Shown piece by piece: positions 27,155 to 36,537 of a DNA stretch of 64,000 bases. Below the pieces are notes generated by a model. That model saw nothing but the letters and a program-made list of their open reading frames with translations, was not told where the DNA came from and ran no database searches. The DNA is taken from positions 302,489 to 366,488 of the forward strand of contig NZ_LR027842.1 of the NCBI RefSeq assembly GCF_900607225.1. Direction: 5' to 3'. A program made the translations under genes and the position numbers. Numbering within the stretch: position 1 is the first letter of the stretch; each line of letters begins with the position of its first letter. This stretch comes from [Pseudopropionibacterium] massiliense. Its GTDB lineage: Bacteria > Actinomycetota > Actinomycetes > Propionibacteriales > Propionibacteriaceae.

Positions 27155-28114
27155 ATGACATCGCACCAACTCAACCGCCGGTTGTCGGCGTTCATGCCTT
27201 TCGTCGTCCCGCTGGCGATCGTCGTCGCGGTGCTTTTTCCCGGGCAGTTCGGGATCCTGCTGCCCGCCATCGCGCCGGTTTTCTTCATCATCGTTTTCGC
27301 CGGCTCCTCGACCCTGAGGGCCAGGAGCATTGTCGAGACGTTTCGTCATCCGCTGCCGCTGCTCCTGGTTCTTGTGATCCTTCACGTCGTGATGCCCGTC
27401 GTCGCGTGGGCGGTGGCCCGGCTGGGGTTCGCGGGCAGCCCCGACATCGCCGCGGGCATGGTCCTGGAGTTCCTCGTGCCGACGGCGAGCGCGGGGTTCG
27501 CGTGGATCGCGATCTGCGGGGGTGATCTGACGCTCGGGCTCGTCGCCGTGTTCGTGGATGCGGTGCTGACCCCCGTCCTGCTGCCCTTCGGGGTGGAGTT
27601 CCTGACCGGCGCCCACGTCTCCGTGGATTCCGGTGAGCTGATGCGCAGCATGGTGGTGATGGTGCTGGCGCCGTCGGTGCTGGCCGTCGTTTTCAACGAG
27701 GCGACGGGCGGCAGGGTGAGTGGCAGGGTCATTCCGTGGCTGCAGATGGTGGTGAAGTGCGGGATCGTCGTGGTGATCCTGGCGTCCTCGACGCGCATCG
27801 CGCCGATCGTGAGGACTCTCGATCCGATGCTCCTGGTGATCACGGGCGTCATGTTCCTGATCTCCCTGGCCGGTTACGGGTTCGGGTGGCTGGCGGCGCG
27901 CCTGACGGGGCAGGGCAGGGCGGTCACGGTGGCGATGATCTACGGGTCGGGGATGCGCAACATCAACGCCGGCGCGGTGATTGCCGCGGCCTTCTTTCCC
28001 GCGGCGACGATGTTTCCCGTCATCATCTCCACCCTGTTCCAACAGGTCACGGCGGCGCTGATCTCCTTGGCGATCCAGCGACGCCTACCCGAGGCCACCC
28101 CCGGCGATGTGTGA
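27155..28114 (+). CDS. Bile acid:sodium symporter (BASS/SBF-like) family protein
   Basis: A 319-residue membrane protein with nine or ten helices. Family-like stretches are EFLVPTASAGFAWIAI in the middle and YGSGMRNINAGAVIAAAFFP near the C-terminus, where BASS proteins have their crossover and sodium site. Substrates of bacterial members range over organic anions, so none is proposed. It has AAGGATGGGG before the ATG and no co-transcribed partner. Confidence 0.85.
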   Translation: MTSHQLNRRLSAFMPFVVPLAIVVAVLFPGQFGILLPAIAPVFFIIVFAGSSTLRARSIVETFRHPLPLLLVLVILHVVMPVVAWAVARLGFAGSPDIAAGMVLEFLVPTASAGFAWIAICGGDLTLGLVAVFVDAVLTPVLLPFGVEFLTGAHVSVDSGELMRSMVVMVLAPSVLAVVFNEATGGRVSGRVIPWLQMVVKCGIVVVILASSTRIAPIVRTLDPMLLVITGVMFLISLAGYGFGWLAARLTGQGRAVTVAMIYGSGMRNINAGAVIAAAFFPAATMFPVIISTLFQQVTAALISLAIQRRLPEATPGDV

Positions 28115-28213
28115 GCGTGGTGACGAGCAGCACCCGCCGTGGTGATCGTCGTGCCCCGTGGGGTCCGGCGCCGTGTGCGGTGGACGCGGGGCGGCCCGCC
28201 CGGCTGGTTCGGT

Positions 28214-28828
28214 TCATCCGGGAGCGCCTGGCCCCGTTCCCCGGTGGGACAGGGTTGTGTACAGAGGAACTGCCACGTTGCGCACCACGCGGTCGAGGAA
28301 ATCGTCGCTGACGTCGCGTTGGAGCAGTTCGGAGCGCAGCAGGCCGACCGGGGCGAGCACCGCCTCCTCGGGGATGTGTGCCGGTCCCAGCTCGCCGCGG
28401 TCTCGGGCCGCCGCGATGGCGGTGCCGAGGGACTTCCTGACCGGGGCCGAGCCGCTAGCGGCCATGTCCTCCATGAGCTCGGGGTCGGCCTCCCCCAGGA
28501 GTGCGCGCAACGTACCCGGCGACAGTTTCCGGGCGGGCCCGAGGAGACTCGCCAACGCGTTGCACAGGTCCTCGCGCAGTGAGCCGGAGCTTTCCAGGAT
28601 AGGGATCGCTGCGAGCTCGGCCGCCATGGCGTGGGCCACCAGGCGGGCGCGGGTCGGGAACCTCCGGTAGAGCACCGGTTTGCTGGTGCGGGCGCGGCGC
28701 GCGACCCCGTCGAAGGTGACGCCCTGGTATCCGCGATCCTCCAGCTCGGCGCGGGTCGCGTGGTCGATGGCCGCGAGAAGGTCGTCGGCGCGGCGTCTGG
28801 AATGGGTGCGCGGTGTGGTCGTGGTCAT
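28214..28828 (-). CDS. TetR-family transcriptional regulator of the CrtC/AttH-like operon
   Basis: A 204-residue TetR repressor. The N-terminal helix-turn-helix region reads GYQGVTFDGVARRARTSKPVLYRRFPTR, and the rest is a ligand-binding domain. ATG 28826-28828 has GAGAGGAAG upstream. It is divergent from the 28961-32044 operon, and the shared 132-bp gap holds a palindromic operator over the operon's promoter, so it most likely represses that operon and perhaps itself. Confidence 0.9.
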   Translation of the reverse strand: MTTTTPRTHSRRRADDLLAAIDHATRAELEDRGYQGVTFDGVARRARTSKPVLYRRFPTRARLVAHAMAAELAAIPILESSGSLREDLCNALASLLGPARKLSPGTLRALLGEADPELMEDMAASGSAPVRKSLGTAIAAARDRGELGPAHIPEEAVLAPVGLLRSELLQRDVSDDFLDRVVRNVAVPLYTTLSHRGTGPGAPG

Positions 28829-28862
28829 GATGCTTCCTCTCGCTGGTCCCAAGGGTAGTGGG

Positions 28863-28920
28863 TTGTGGAACGTGCCAACGCGAATTAAGATACGATACGT
28901 ATCTAGTGAGGATACGATCC
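28863..28920 (+). promoter_or_regulatory. Promoter with overlapping TetR operator
   Basis: TTGTGG (28863-28868) and TAAGAT (28886-28891) are 17 nt apart and face the CrtC/AttH-like operon. A perfect 17-bp palindrome, AGATACG-ATA-CGTATCT at 28888-28904, covers the -10 end, and a second partial site GGAT-ACG-ATCC lies at 28910-28920. The word GATACGAT repeats 22 bp apart. Repressor binding would block RNA polymerase. Confidence 0.75.
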
Positions 28921-28960
28921 GCACTCATAAATTGGGTGCGACTGAACGGAGGAGCAAGCC

Positions 28961-30061
28961 ATGGACACAGTGCGACTCATGGACACCCCCGAGGACTACG
29001 CACGCCTCGGCGTGCAGCCCGGTGAGGTTCAGGTCTGGGAGGACCAAAGGCGCAGTGAACCCGGGCCGGGAGCGTGGGAATGGTGGTATTTCGACGCGAT
29101 CCTGGACGACGGTACCCAGACGGTCATCCAGTTCTTCACCAAGAGTAAGGACACCGTCAACGACGCCGTCGACCATCCCACGGCGACGATCAAGGTGACG
29201 CTGCCCGACGGCACCCTCTACCAGCGCGCCGACGAACGCCCCCTGACGGAGACCGACTGGGGCGAGGGCCGGGCCGCCGTCCGCATCGGCCCGCACCGCT
29301 TCGAGGGGGACCTGCGCACCTACCACATCCGGGTGGACCCGATTGATGGCGTCGGCGCTGACCTGCACGTGACCAGCCAGTCGAAGCCCTACCGCCCGGG
29401 CACCGCCTATTTCGGTTTCGGAGAGCGCGACGAGGACTACTTCACCTGGTTGTGTGCCGTGCCGAAGGCTGAGGTCAGCGGCACGTTGACGGTGGATGGA
29501 CGGGTCGTGGAGGTCCACGGCCGCGGCTATCACGACCACCAATGGGGCACCACCAACTATCTTGCGCTGTGGAATCACTGGCTGTGGGCGCGGCAAGGCT
29601 TCGAGGACTATTCAATCCTGGTCTTCGACCTGGTGGCCTCCCAGCGCTACGGCTTCACCCGGTTCCCGATCTGCTTCATCCAGGACGCTGAGGGAAATCT
29701 CGTCTTCGAGAACACCGGTGAGCTGGCTGGGTGCGAGCTGCGGGAGATCCACCACGACGAGGCCTCGGGCAAGGACTACCCGCGTTCTACGCGTTACGTC
29801 TTCGACCACGACGGCACCCAGGTGGTGTACGACCTGCGCGCGGACCGCGTCATCGACCGTTTCGATGCTCGCGAGCACATGCCGCAGGAGGCCTGGGAGA
29901 AGCTCGCGAAAGCCGGTGTCTACCCGACCTATGCCCGTTACAGCGCCGCGGGTGAGCTGCGCCTCACCCACCGGGACGTCGTCCAGGAGCGCAGCGGCCA
30001 GCTCATCTACGAGTTCATGTATCCCGGTACCGCTCCCTTCGCCGAGCACACCGGACTCTGA
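28961..30061 (+). CDS. CrtC/AttH lipocalin-like protein, first paralogue
   Basis: A 366-residue protein resembling the AttH / carotenoid 1,2-hydratase (CrtC) family, a tandem lipocalin-like double domain. It has WEWWYFDAIL near residue 40 (the family's WWY pattern), HGRGYHDHQWG near residue 185 and LWNHWLWAR after it. It has no signal peptide, so it is cytoplasmic. No other carotenoid genes are nearby, so a hydratase or isomerase acting on another isoprenoid or polyketide is as likely. GGAGGA precedes the ATG. First gene of the TetR-controlled operon. Confidence 0.8.
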   Translation: MDTVRLMDTPEDYARLGVQPGEVQVWEDQRRSEPGPGAWEWWYFDAILDDGTQTVIQFFTKSKDTVNDAVDHPTATIKVTLPDGTLYQRADERPLTETDWGEGRAAVRIGPHRFEGDLRTYHIRVDPIDGVGADLHVTSQSKPYRPGTAYFGFGERDEDYFTWLCAVPKAEVSGTLTVDGRVVEVHGRGYHDHQWGTTNYLALWNHWLWARQGFEDYSILVFDLVASQRYGFTRFPICFIQDAEGNLVFENTGELAGCELREIHHDEASGKDYPRSTRYVFDHDGTQVVYDLRADRVIDRFDAREHMPQEAWEKLAKAGVYPTYARYSAAGELRLTHRDVVQERSGQLIYEFMYPGTAPFAEHTGL

Positions 30062-30117
30062 TCGCGACCACCAACCGCAAGAACACACGCAGAAAGAACG
30101 ACGAAAGAAGGCACATC

Positions 30118-30864
30118 ATGAATCTCCCCGTGCACGAGATCCTGGCCACGAACCAGGACATCCAGGTCCGGGCCGCCACCGACATCGGGGACGCTGACGA
30201 CGCGACCATCGACGGCTGGGAACTCGCCGCCTCGCGGCGGGCCTTGGGCAACCTGCGCACGCTGCTCAACGGCAGGCCCATGCTCGATCTCATCGCCGAT
30301 CAGGTGGACGCGTCCACCTCCCGCTACAGGCGCTATGCCTCGGAATCCGAGGGCCGTTTTCGCGGCGGGCACGTGCTGCTGACCCTGACCGGCATCACCG
30401 TCAAAGAGCTGTTCTCGATGGTCTCGCGCCTCATGAAGGACGCAGGCGGTACGGCCGAGGCGCGAGAGGCGGCGAGCCTGGAGTTCCTGTTCCCCAGCCA
30501 CCCGGAGCACTACGGCCTGGCGGCGGGCAGCGTCGGTGTCGTCGAGACGATGGGAGGTTCCCCGACGCTGACCCACGTGTCCGTGATTGACCCGGAGGAG
30601 GCCCCCGAGGATGTCAGGAGCCACATGGACCCCTCCTACGACGTCAGCACCGTTGGCCGCGGGCTGCTGGATGACGACGAGACGGTCCAGAGCTACGTGG
30701 TCCAGCAGTTCAAGGACACCGACGACGGCATGGTCGCGGACCTGTGGATCTTCTACCCGCAGGCGGCGCCGGCCTCCGACGTCGAGGAGCACCTGCGCCA
30801 CTACGCCGTCGAGTTCCGCAACGGAGCGCGCCTGGCAGCCGCCGCACGTCGCACTGGGGCCTGA
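30118..30864 (+). CDS. Conserved-looking protein of unknown function in CrtC/AttH-like operon
   Basis: A 248-residue soluble, acidic protein that I do not recognise. It begins MNLPVHEILATNQDIQ and has no signal peptide, no membrane helix and no evident metal-binding motif. Secondary structure looks mixed alpha/beta (LLTLTGITVKELFSMVSRL). It lies between two CrtC/AttH-like genes with 56- and 52-bp gaps and its own GAAAGAAGG site, so it probably works with them, perhaps as a partner domain or a separate enzyme of the same pathway. Confidence 0.75.
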   Translation: MNLPVHEILATNQDIQVRAATDIGDADDATIDGWELAASRRALGNLRTLLNGRPMLDLIADQVDASTSRYRRYASESEGRFRGGHVLLTLTGITVKELFSMVSRLMKDAGGTAEAREAASLEFLFPSHPEHYGLAAGSVGVVETMGGSPTLTHVSVIDPEEAPEDVRSHMDPSYDVSTVGRGLLDDDETVQSYVVQQFKDTDDGMVADLWIFYPQAAPASDVEEHLRHYAVEFRNGARLAAAARRTGA

Positions 30865-30916
30865 CCGGGCCGCGAACCCGGAGAACAAGCGGAGAACAAG
30901 CGCGAAGGAGACACCC

Positions 30917-32044
30917 ATGAGTACCGCACGACTGATGTCCACGCCCTCCGACATGGAATCACTGGGCCTGGTTCCCGGGCTCGTCCAGCAGTGGGAGGAC
31001 GGCCGGCGGGACACCGACCTGCCCATGCACAACGAGGTCTGGTACTTCGACGCGGCCATGGACGACGGCACGACCGTCGTCGTCGGGTTCCGCCCGAAGA
31101 TGCCCGCCGACATGGGGCTGGAAACCTCCAGCCCCAATCTCAACGTCAACATCACGACGCCCGATGGGCAGGAATACGTCGACATGATCCAGGTCGACCC
31201 CGCCGGCTGCGAGATGTCCACGCAACGCTGCCACGTCGTCTACGGTCCGCACTCGGTCACCGGGGATTTGACGGACTACGACGTCGTCGTGGAGCCCGTC
31301 AACGGCATCGGCGTCAGACTGCATTATCACGCCATGGTCAAGCCCTACCGGGCGGGTGGCACCGCCCACGTGGCGCTGGGCGAGGGTGACGAGTTCTACT
31401 ACACGGACATGTCGGTGCCCCGCTGCGTCGTGACGGGAACCGTGACCGCAGGAGGACGGACCTGGGACGTCGCAGGGGAGGGCTATCACGACCACCAGTG
31501 GATGAACATCCACCCCTTCGCGGCGTGGCACCACTGGCTGTGGGGGCGTTTCCACGGCCAGCGTCACACGGCGGTCATCTACGACTTCACCGCATCCGAA
31601 CGCTTCGGGTTCGCCAGCGTCCCTATCTTTGGCGTCATGGACAACGCCACCGGAGAGGTGGTTTTCGACAACCGGGACCCGGCCCGGCGTGAAACAGTGA
31701 CCTACCACGACGACGTCACCGGCAAGGACTATCCCCAGCGGAGCCGTTACACCTTCCGCGGTGATGACGGGACCACCGTGACCTTCGAGGTCGAGCGACG
31801 CGACGTCATCGAGTTCCGTGACGTCTACGGCGACGCCGAGGGAGGTGACCGCTACGGCGGGATGTCGGGTCGCGAACAGCGGGCGAGGTACGACGCCCTG
31901 GGCATCCGGCCCACCTACATGCGCTACACGGCCACCGCGACGCTGACCGTCACCGGTCCGGACGGGACCAGCCACCGGGAGGCCGGGGACATGATCTACG
32001 AATTCAACTACCCCGGTAAGCCGGACCCACGCGTCCGGCTGTGA
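30917..32044 (+). CDS. CrtC/AttH lipocalin-like protein, second paralogue
   Basis: A 375-residue paralogue of the protein encoded at 28961. It shares the N-terminal layout (ARLMSTPSDMESLGL versus VRLMDTPEDYARLGV), VWYFDAAMDDG, GEGYHDHQWMN, WHHWLWGRF and the C-terminal MIYEFNYPG versus LIYEFMYPG. In the HDHQW motif the Gly that follows in paralogue 1 is Met, and the protein carries an extra stretch near residue 300. The GAAGGAG site sits before ATG 30917; a longer frame from 30587 overlaps the previous gene and is not used. Confidence 0.82.
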   Translation: MSTARLMSTPSDMESLGLVPGLVQQWEDGRRDTDLPMHNEVWYFDAAMDDGTTVVVGFRPKMPADMGLETSSPNLNVNITTPDGQEYVDMIQVDPAGCEMSTQRCHVVYGPHSVTGDLTDYDVVVEPVNGIGVRLHYHAMVKPYRAGGTAHVALGEGDEFYYTDMSVPRCVVTGTVTAGGRTWDVAGEGYHDHQWMNIHPFAAWHHWLWGRFHGQRHTAVIYDFTASERFGFASVPIFGVMDNATGEVVFDNRDPARRETVTYHDDVTGKDYPQRSRYTFRGDDGTTVTFEVERRDVIEFRDVYGDAEGGDRYGGMSGREQRARYDALGIRPTYMRYTATATLTVTGPDGTSHREAGDMIYEFNYPGKPDPRVRL

Positions 32045-32053
32045 ACCTCCAGA

Positions 32054-32084
32054 TGCGCGGCGGAACCCTTCTTTTCGCCGCGCA
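32054..32084 (+). terminator. Terminator of the CrtC/AttH-like operon
   Basis: A GC-rich stem (TGCGCGGCGGAA pairing with TTTCGCCGCGCA, one mismatch) with a short loop lies 10 bp after the operon's stop. A smaller hairpin, GGGC-GTTTCA-GCCC, follows at 32087-32100. Confidence 0.65.
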
Positions 32085-32128
32085 GAGGGCGTTTCAGCCC
32101 TGCTGGCCGAGGTGATACCCGACTTGGC

Positions 32129-32908
32129 TCATTTAGTGCGCTGGGTCCTGCCGTGGATCGTGTCTAGCCAGGCCTGGATCTCGGGTGGGAGAGGGTCTTC
32201 AGGCGTGATGATGTGGTCGCCGGCTTGGATTCCGATGGTGCGGTAGCGCCGTAGGCTGCGGACCAGGTGCTGCAGTGCGGTGCCGGTGACGGCTTCGAGG
32301 TAGCGGGTGAGGGCGACGAACACGATGGCCAGGTGGGCTTCGATCGAGTCTTTGATGTGGTGGTAGACGGGTCGGGCCGCGAGGTCGGGCTTGGACATCC
32401 AGAAGCTTTTCTCGATCTGCCAGAGCTGGTGGTAGGCGCCGATCACAAAGTCCGGGGTGGGATTGTCGATGGTGGTGATGTAGCCCTTCCATCCGGCCAG
32501 AGCGCGGGCCTTGTACTCCAACTCCAAGTTCAGGGATGTGGTCGCGCCGACCAGTTTGATGAATCGGTTGCGCTTGACCGGGGTACGGCCTTTGATCGCG
32601 GCTTGGGCTTTGCGGATCTGCGTATCGATGCCTTTCAACCTGCGGCAGGCCCGCGGGACCACGGCTGGGCCAGTACCAGCTGATCAGCGGGTTCCCGGTT
32701 CGGGTGCTTGTGCTGCCACTGCTCGACAACATGGGGGACCTCGGGGATCCGGTGTCCGATGATGTACTTCAGCCCCGCTCCGGCCAAGGCTTTCAGGTTG
32801 GCATCGGACATCATCCCGGCATCGGCAACCACAATGACTTCTGGTAGCTGGTAGGCGGCCATAAACGATTGGATCGAGGAGATCAGCGCGCGGGTTTCTG
32901 CCTTGTTC
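32129..32908 (-). pseudogene. IS1634-family transposase remnant
   Basis: Two frames carry parts of an IS4-superfamily IS1634-type transposase. The upstream part (to about 32905) has EVIVVADAGMMSD, a DDE-fold strand with the second aspartate, and the downstream part has YHQLWQIEKSFWMSKPDLAARP and HHIKDSIEAHLAIVF, the glutamate region. They are joined out of frame near 32640-32660 with part of the centre missing, so the enzyme is inactive. A related fragment lies at 60269-60758. Confidence 0.85.
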
Positions 32909-34185
32909 GAGCTTGTCAAGTTGTTTGTGTAAATGGTTGGGTTTAGTTGGTTCGGGGTAGCGGATGGCGAGTTCGTTGAGGGCTCTGGCCGCGGTTCCTG
33001 GGTGATCTTGCGCAGCTGGTAGTTCAACGACTCGATGCTGTTGGTGGTGTAGATCACCTCCCTCGTGGCGGGACCGAAGTCAAGGAACGGGATGAACCGG
33101 AACCGAGGCGTTCTCCCAGGTCGCTACCGCGGCCGGGTACTTCCTACCCCAAGGTGCGAGTTGGCGAACACCGGCCAGGGTTGCCAGCGCGGCATCAGCG
33201 TCAACAGCCGTTCCAGTTCGGTTTCAACGCCGCTGTGGCGGCTTTCCGGTCGGTGTAGGCGACGTAGCGCATGGAAGCCCGGATCAGATGCACCACGCAG
33301 GTTTGGACCAGGGATCCGGGCCAGGTCGGCCTCGATCGCTTCGGGGAAACCGGTCAACCCGTCACAGCAGACGATCAACACATCCTTGAGACCGCGGTTG
33401 GCCAGCTGAGCACATGCTGGCCCCAAACTTCGCACCCTCAGCGGCCTGGACCCGGATCCCGAGCACGTGTTTGACACCCTCGGTATCGACTTCGACCGCA
33501 GTGTGGGCGTGGCGGTTCACCGTCTCGGCTCTGGTCCCGGACCTTCACCACCAGAGCGCCCAGAAAGATCACCGGGTAGAACACCTCCACAGGCCGGTCC
33601 TGCCATTGAGTGACCTCGCCCATCACGGCCTCGGTGATGTTGCTGATGCTCTCGTGGGACAACTCAGTGCCCAGTGTCGCGGCGAGGTGATGCTGGATCT
33701 CACGGATCGTCACACCGGCCCGCATAAAGGCTGATGACAATGTCATCAAGACCACCCAGCCTCCGCTCACCGGTGGGCACCAACCGCGAGGTGAACGAGC
33801 CATTACGGTCCCTGGGTCGATCCAACCCGACCAGCCCCACCTCGGTATCAATCCGCTTCGGCACGGTACCGTTACGGAAGCATTCCCGAACCCCGCCCGG
33901 CCGGGTCGTGTTTCTCATAGCCCAGGTGCTCGGTCAACCCAGGCCTGCATCCCGCGTACCCTGCACCGCCTTGACCAGCTCGGGAAACAACCCACCCTCC
34001 CCGGTCAAAGCGATCCCCCGCTCACTGGCCGAAGCCAACAACTCACCCCAGCAGCCGATCATCAATCAGCTCCCGCCCCAGCTCACCCGCCCGGCTGAAC
34101 GACTCACTGCTCCCAGTAGGCTTGGCCACAGCCAATCTCCTTCAGATCAGCCCAACCCCTTTTACGCAAACCATCCGACACCCTC
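32909..34185 (-). mobile_element. Degenerate IS256-family insertion sequence
   Basis: Broken frames read like a complete IS256-type mutator transposase from right to left: [87 protein letters not shown] and finally VIYTTNSIESLNYQLRKI. At least four frame changes separate them, so it cannot transpose itself. Imperfect terminal inverted repeats are visible near both ends (TGTC, GTTTG and GTAAA blocks at 32909-32940 and 34160-34185). It inserted about 12 codons into a copy of the TY-Chap-like gene. Confidence 0.85.
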
Positions 34186-34220
34186 GAAAACGGTTTCTTT
34201 TCAAAATCATCCCATGTCAT
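34186..34220 (-). pseudogene. 5' stub of a second YbjN/TY-Chap-like gene cut by IS256
   Basis: The first codons read MTWDDFEKK, identical to the intact gene at 37528-38025, and the conserved upstream leader with AAAGGAGTTTCACGAAC is also present. The frame then enters the IS256 end. The remainder of the gene is missing on the other side of the element, where IS1634 sequence lies. Confidence 0.85.
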
Positions 34221-34339
34221 GTTCGTGAAACTCCTTTACGTGTAGATCGCATCAAAACGTGAAGCAGCGATTTCGGTGGGGTCGGTTACTGATTCCGATC
34301 AAACCCCAGAGTCTCGCGCTCTTGTGAAACTCGAGTCTT

Positions 34340-34588
34340 CTAGAGGAACTGCCTCCGCCCCTCCGGTGTGAAGAACTGAGACAAGACACTCCATCTCCCG
34401 CTCGTTACTTGGGTGAACATGTCTCCGGGGAATCTCCACGTTACGCCGGGGCCATCCCCGGCCTCCAGTAGGAATGGCTCTCCCCAGGCTTTCTTCCCGG
34501 CCGTCACGCAGGACACGAGATGATCATTCAACTCGGCAGCACCACTTGACACCAAACCTCCCCAGCTGACGGTATCACGTTCCTGCAA
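34340..34588 (-). pseudogene. Truncated immunity-like protein, copy 4
   Basis: An 82-codon frame homologous to the C-terminal part of the immunity-like proteins at 36746 and 38185: AELNDHLVSC, FLLEAGDGPGVTWRFPGD and SQFFTPEGRRQF. The N-terminal half (the DFITWTN region) is missing. It sits directly upstream of the TY-Chap-like stub, reproducing the order seen at 38638-37528 and showing that the whole immunity plus chaperone-like unit was duplicated. Confidence 0.75.
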
Positions 34589-34855
34589 CCGCTCACGGCC
34601 CCGTCCGTGATCTCCTTGGTGAAATTATCAATTTCCTCCAACTTGTCCCATGCTGGAGGCCGATCGACCGCGCGGCGCCGATCGATAACAGGCAATCATG
34701 AGAACTCTCTAATCTATGCTGCCTCCGCCCCAGCAACACCAACGGTCCCGTTGCATCCGTCTGGGTGCCCAAATTTTCGGGGTGTGACCTCGCCATTCAT
34801 CATCCATGGCATGTCGAGTAACTTTCATGAACCCTTCGTGAGGCATGATGGCATC

Positions 34856-36295
34856 ATGACTGTTTCACACCTCAGAAAAACCAGTCTTGCCGTTGCGGTG
34901 GTTGGCTCCTCAACGGTGTCCATGGCGCTGCCGGTCTTCACCCCGACCGCAACTGCCGCCCCCACCCTCAGCGTGACTGCGAAAGCAACTCTCAGCGATG
35001 GTGCAGGCCCCGATTTCCAAGTGAGGGTCAACGGCGTCGACCAAGGCCGTTTCACGGTCAACTCGACCGACTACACCGTTTACGAGGTTTCACTGACGGC
35101 AGACCTGAAGAGCACCGACAGTGTTGACCTGTTCTTCGGCAATGACGCCATGAACCAGACCGGAGACCGGAACCTGTGGGTTCAGTCGGTCAGCGGCGGG
35201 AATGGTGTCGACTTGACCATCAAGAACGCCATCGTGGATGCCGGTAATACATGGGAGACCGCGACCGACGGCGCGAACACCTCAACGACGACCGGCGCAG
35301 TGTGGGGCAATGCAGCCATTCGCTGGAATGTGCCCAGCGCACCGGCTGCCCCCAGCGACGGGAAGCCCGCCGCAGCGACCGGCACCCCTTATCTGCCGAC
35401 CAGTACCGCGGCCTACTGGGCGTATGGGTCCGAGACTGACTCGGCGAAAAAACGCGCCTTCTACAACATCGGTTACACCCCCAGCGTGGTGTGGTATGAC
35501 GGTGTGTCATCAGATGCAGACACACGACTCAAGAACACGCTGGCCAAGGCCAAGGAAGCCAACCAGGTTGCCCAGATCGCCCTGTACGGCATTCCCCAAC
35601 GCGACTGCGGCTCTCTCTCGGCCGGTGGTCACAAGAACGCTGAGAGTTACAAGGCGTGGATCGACCGGGTTTCGGCCATGGTTGGCGACCAGACCGTCAT
35701 GGTGATCGTGGAACCCGACGCGATCGGCTACTGCGGCAAAGCGGAGATCCGCAAAGAGCGGGCCCCGCTGCTCACCTATGTCGGGCAGAAGTTCCAGGCC
35801 AACAACCCCAACGCCGCCCTCTACATCCATGCCGGTTCCGGTCAGCTCGATCAGGAGGCGGCTGCAGATGCCGTGATCGATGGAGGCATCAAGTACATGC
35901 GCGGTTTCGCCATGAACGTCTCCTCGTCCGGCACGACCCCTGTCGAAGAGGCGTGGGCCGAACAGTTTGTCAAGACCCTCGAAGCGAAGGGCGTTGCCGG
36001 AAAGCACTACGTAGTCGACACCAGCCGCAATGGTGTTGCCCTTCAGGACGACTCCAACCCAGGCGGGAAGTTCCTGACCTGCAACAACCCGACCGCCGCC
36101 GTGGGAACGCGGCCGACGAGCAATACCACCGGTGCCCATGCTGACGCATATGTGTGGGCCAAACCGGTCGGCGAATCGGATGGCGTGTGCCATCCAGGTG
36201 ACCCGGATGCAGGAAAGTTCTTCCCCGAGCTCGCAGTGAAGGTCGTTCAAAATGGAGTGACGGCCGGTACCATCGAATACTGGGAAGTCCCCTGA
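34856..36295 (+). CDS. Secreted GH6 beta-1,4-glucanase with N-terminal carbohydrate-binding domain
   Basis: A 479-residue glycoside hydrolase family 6 enzyme that cuts beta-1,4-glucans with inversion. A Sec signal peptide (about residues 1-37, ending TPTATAAP) is followed by a beta-sandwich resembling xylan-binding CBM36/60 domains (about 38-125, DFQVRVNGVDQGRF) and the GH6 domain (about 180-475). The catalytic acid Asp288 lies in VEPDAIGYC, and VDTSRNG and NPGG are also GH6 hallmarks. ATG 34856 opens the signal peptide; the frame further upstream is not coding. It interrupts a leftward toxin/immunity array and points the other way, so it was probably inserted. Confidence 0.92.
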   Translation: MTVSHLRKTSLAVAVVGSSTVSMALPVFTPTATAAPTLSVTAKATLSDGAGPDFQVRVNGVDQGRFTVNSTDYTVYEVSLTADLKSTDSVDLFFGNDAMNQTGDRNLWVQSVSGGNGVDLTIKNAIVDAGNTWETATDGANTSTTTGAVWGNAAIRWNVPSAPAAPSDGKPAAATGTPYLPTSTAAYWAYGSETDSAKKRAFYNIGYTPSVVWYDGVSSDADTRLKNTLAKAKEANQVAQIALYGIPQRDCGSLSAGGHKNAESYKAWIDRVSAMVGDQTVMVIVEPDAIGYCGKAEIRKERAPLLTYVGQKFQANNPNAALYIHAGSGQLDQEAAADAVIDGGIKYMRGFAMNVSSSGTTPVEEAWAEQFVKTLEAKGVAGKHYVVDTSRNGVALQDDSNPGGKFLTCNNPTAAVGTRPTSNTTGAHADAYVWAKPVGESDGVCHPGDPDAGKFFPELAVKVVQNGVTAGTIEYWEVP

Positions 36296-36330
36296 TGCTG
36301 ATGGATCCCCTTGACCGGGGCTGAGACATC

Positions 36331-36376
36331 TGCGCTCTGTTGGTCCGGCTTAACTGCGCCGGACCAACAGAGCGCA
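36331..36376 (+). terminator. Strong terminator after the GH6 gene
   Basis: A perfect 19-bp stem (TGCGCTCTGTTGGTCCGGC with its complement) and an 8-nt loop begins 35 bp after the GH6 stop. The T-run is absent but the stem is long enough to be convincing. Confidence 0.8.
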
Positions 36377-36474
36377 ACCGGTAGTTTTCCCGCATCTTCG
36401 CGCATGCATGTCGCTTCCCACAACCGTACACTGCACGACACTATCTAGGGAGTGAGATCGTTGACTTGGATGGG

Positions 36475-36537
36475 TCATGGAAACTGTAGGAGCGTGTTGG
36501 TCCATGTGATGAAATCCTGCGGGGCGGGTCTGATCAT
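36475..36537 (-). pseudogene. Immunity-like gene stub, copy 3
   Basis: Starting at the ATG that overlaps the stop of the toxin-tail remnant (TAATG), the frame reads QDFITWTNTLLQFP and then meets TGA where the intact copies have TGG. Weak homology continues to about 36450 and then stops at the boundary with the GH6 module. Confidence 0.75.

Noticed and set aside
36296..36450. 36331-36376 long palindrome, considered as a mobile-element end or attachment site
   Set aside because: Its position just after the GH6 stop, short loop and lack of a second copy in the window fit a transcription terminator better.
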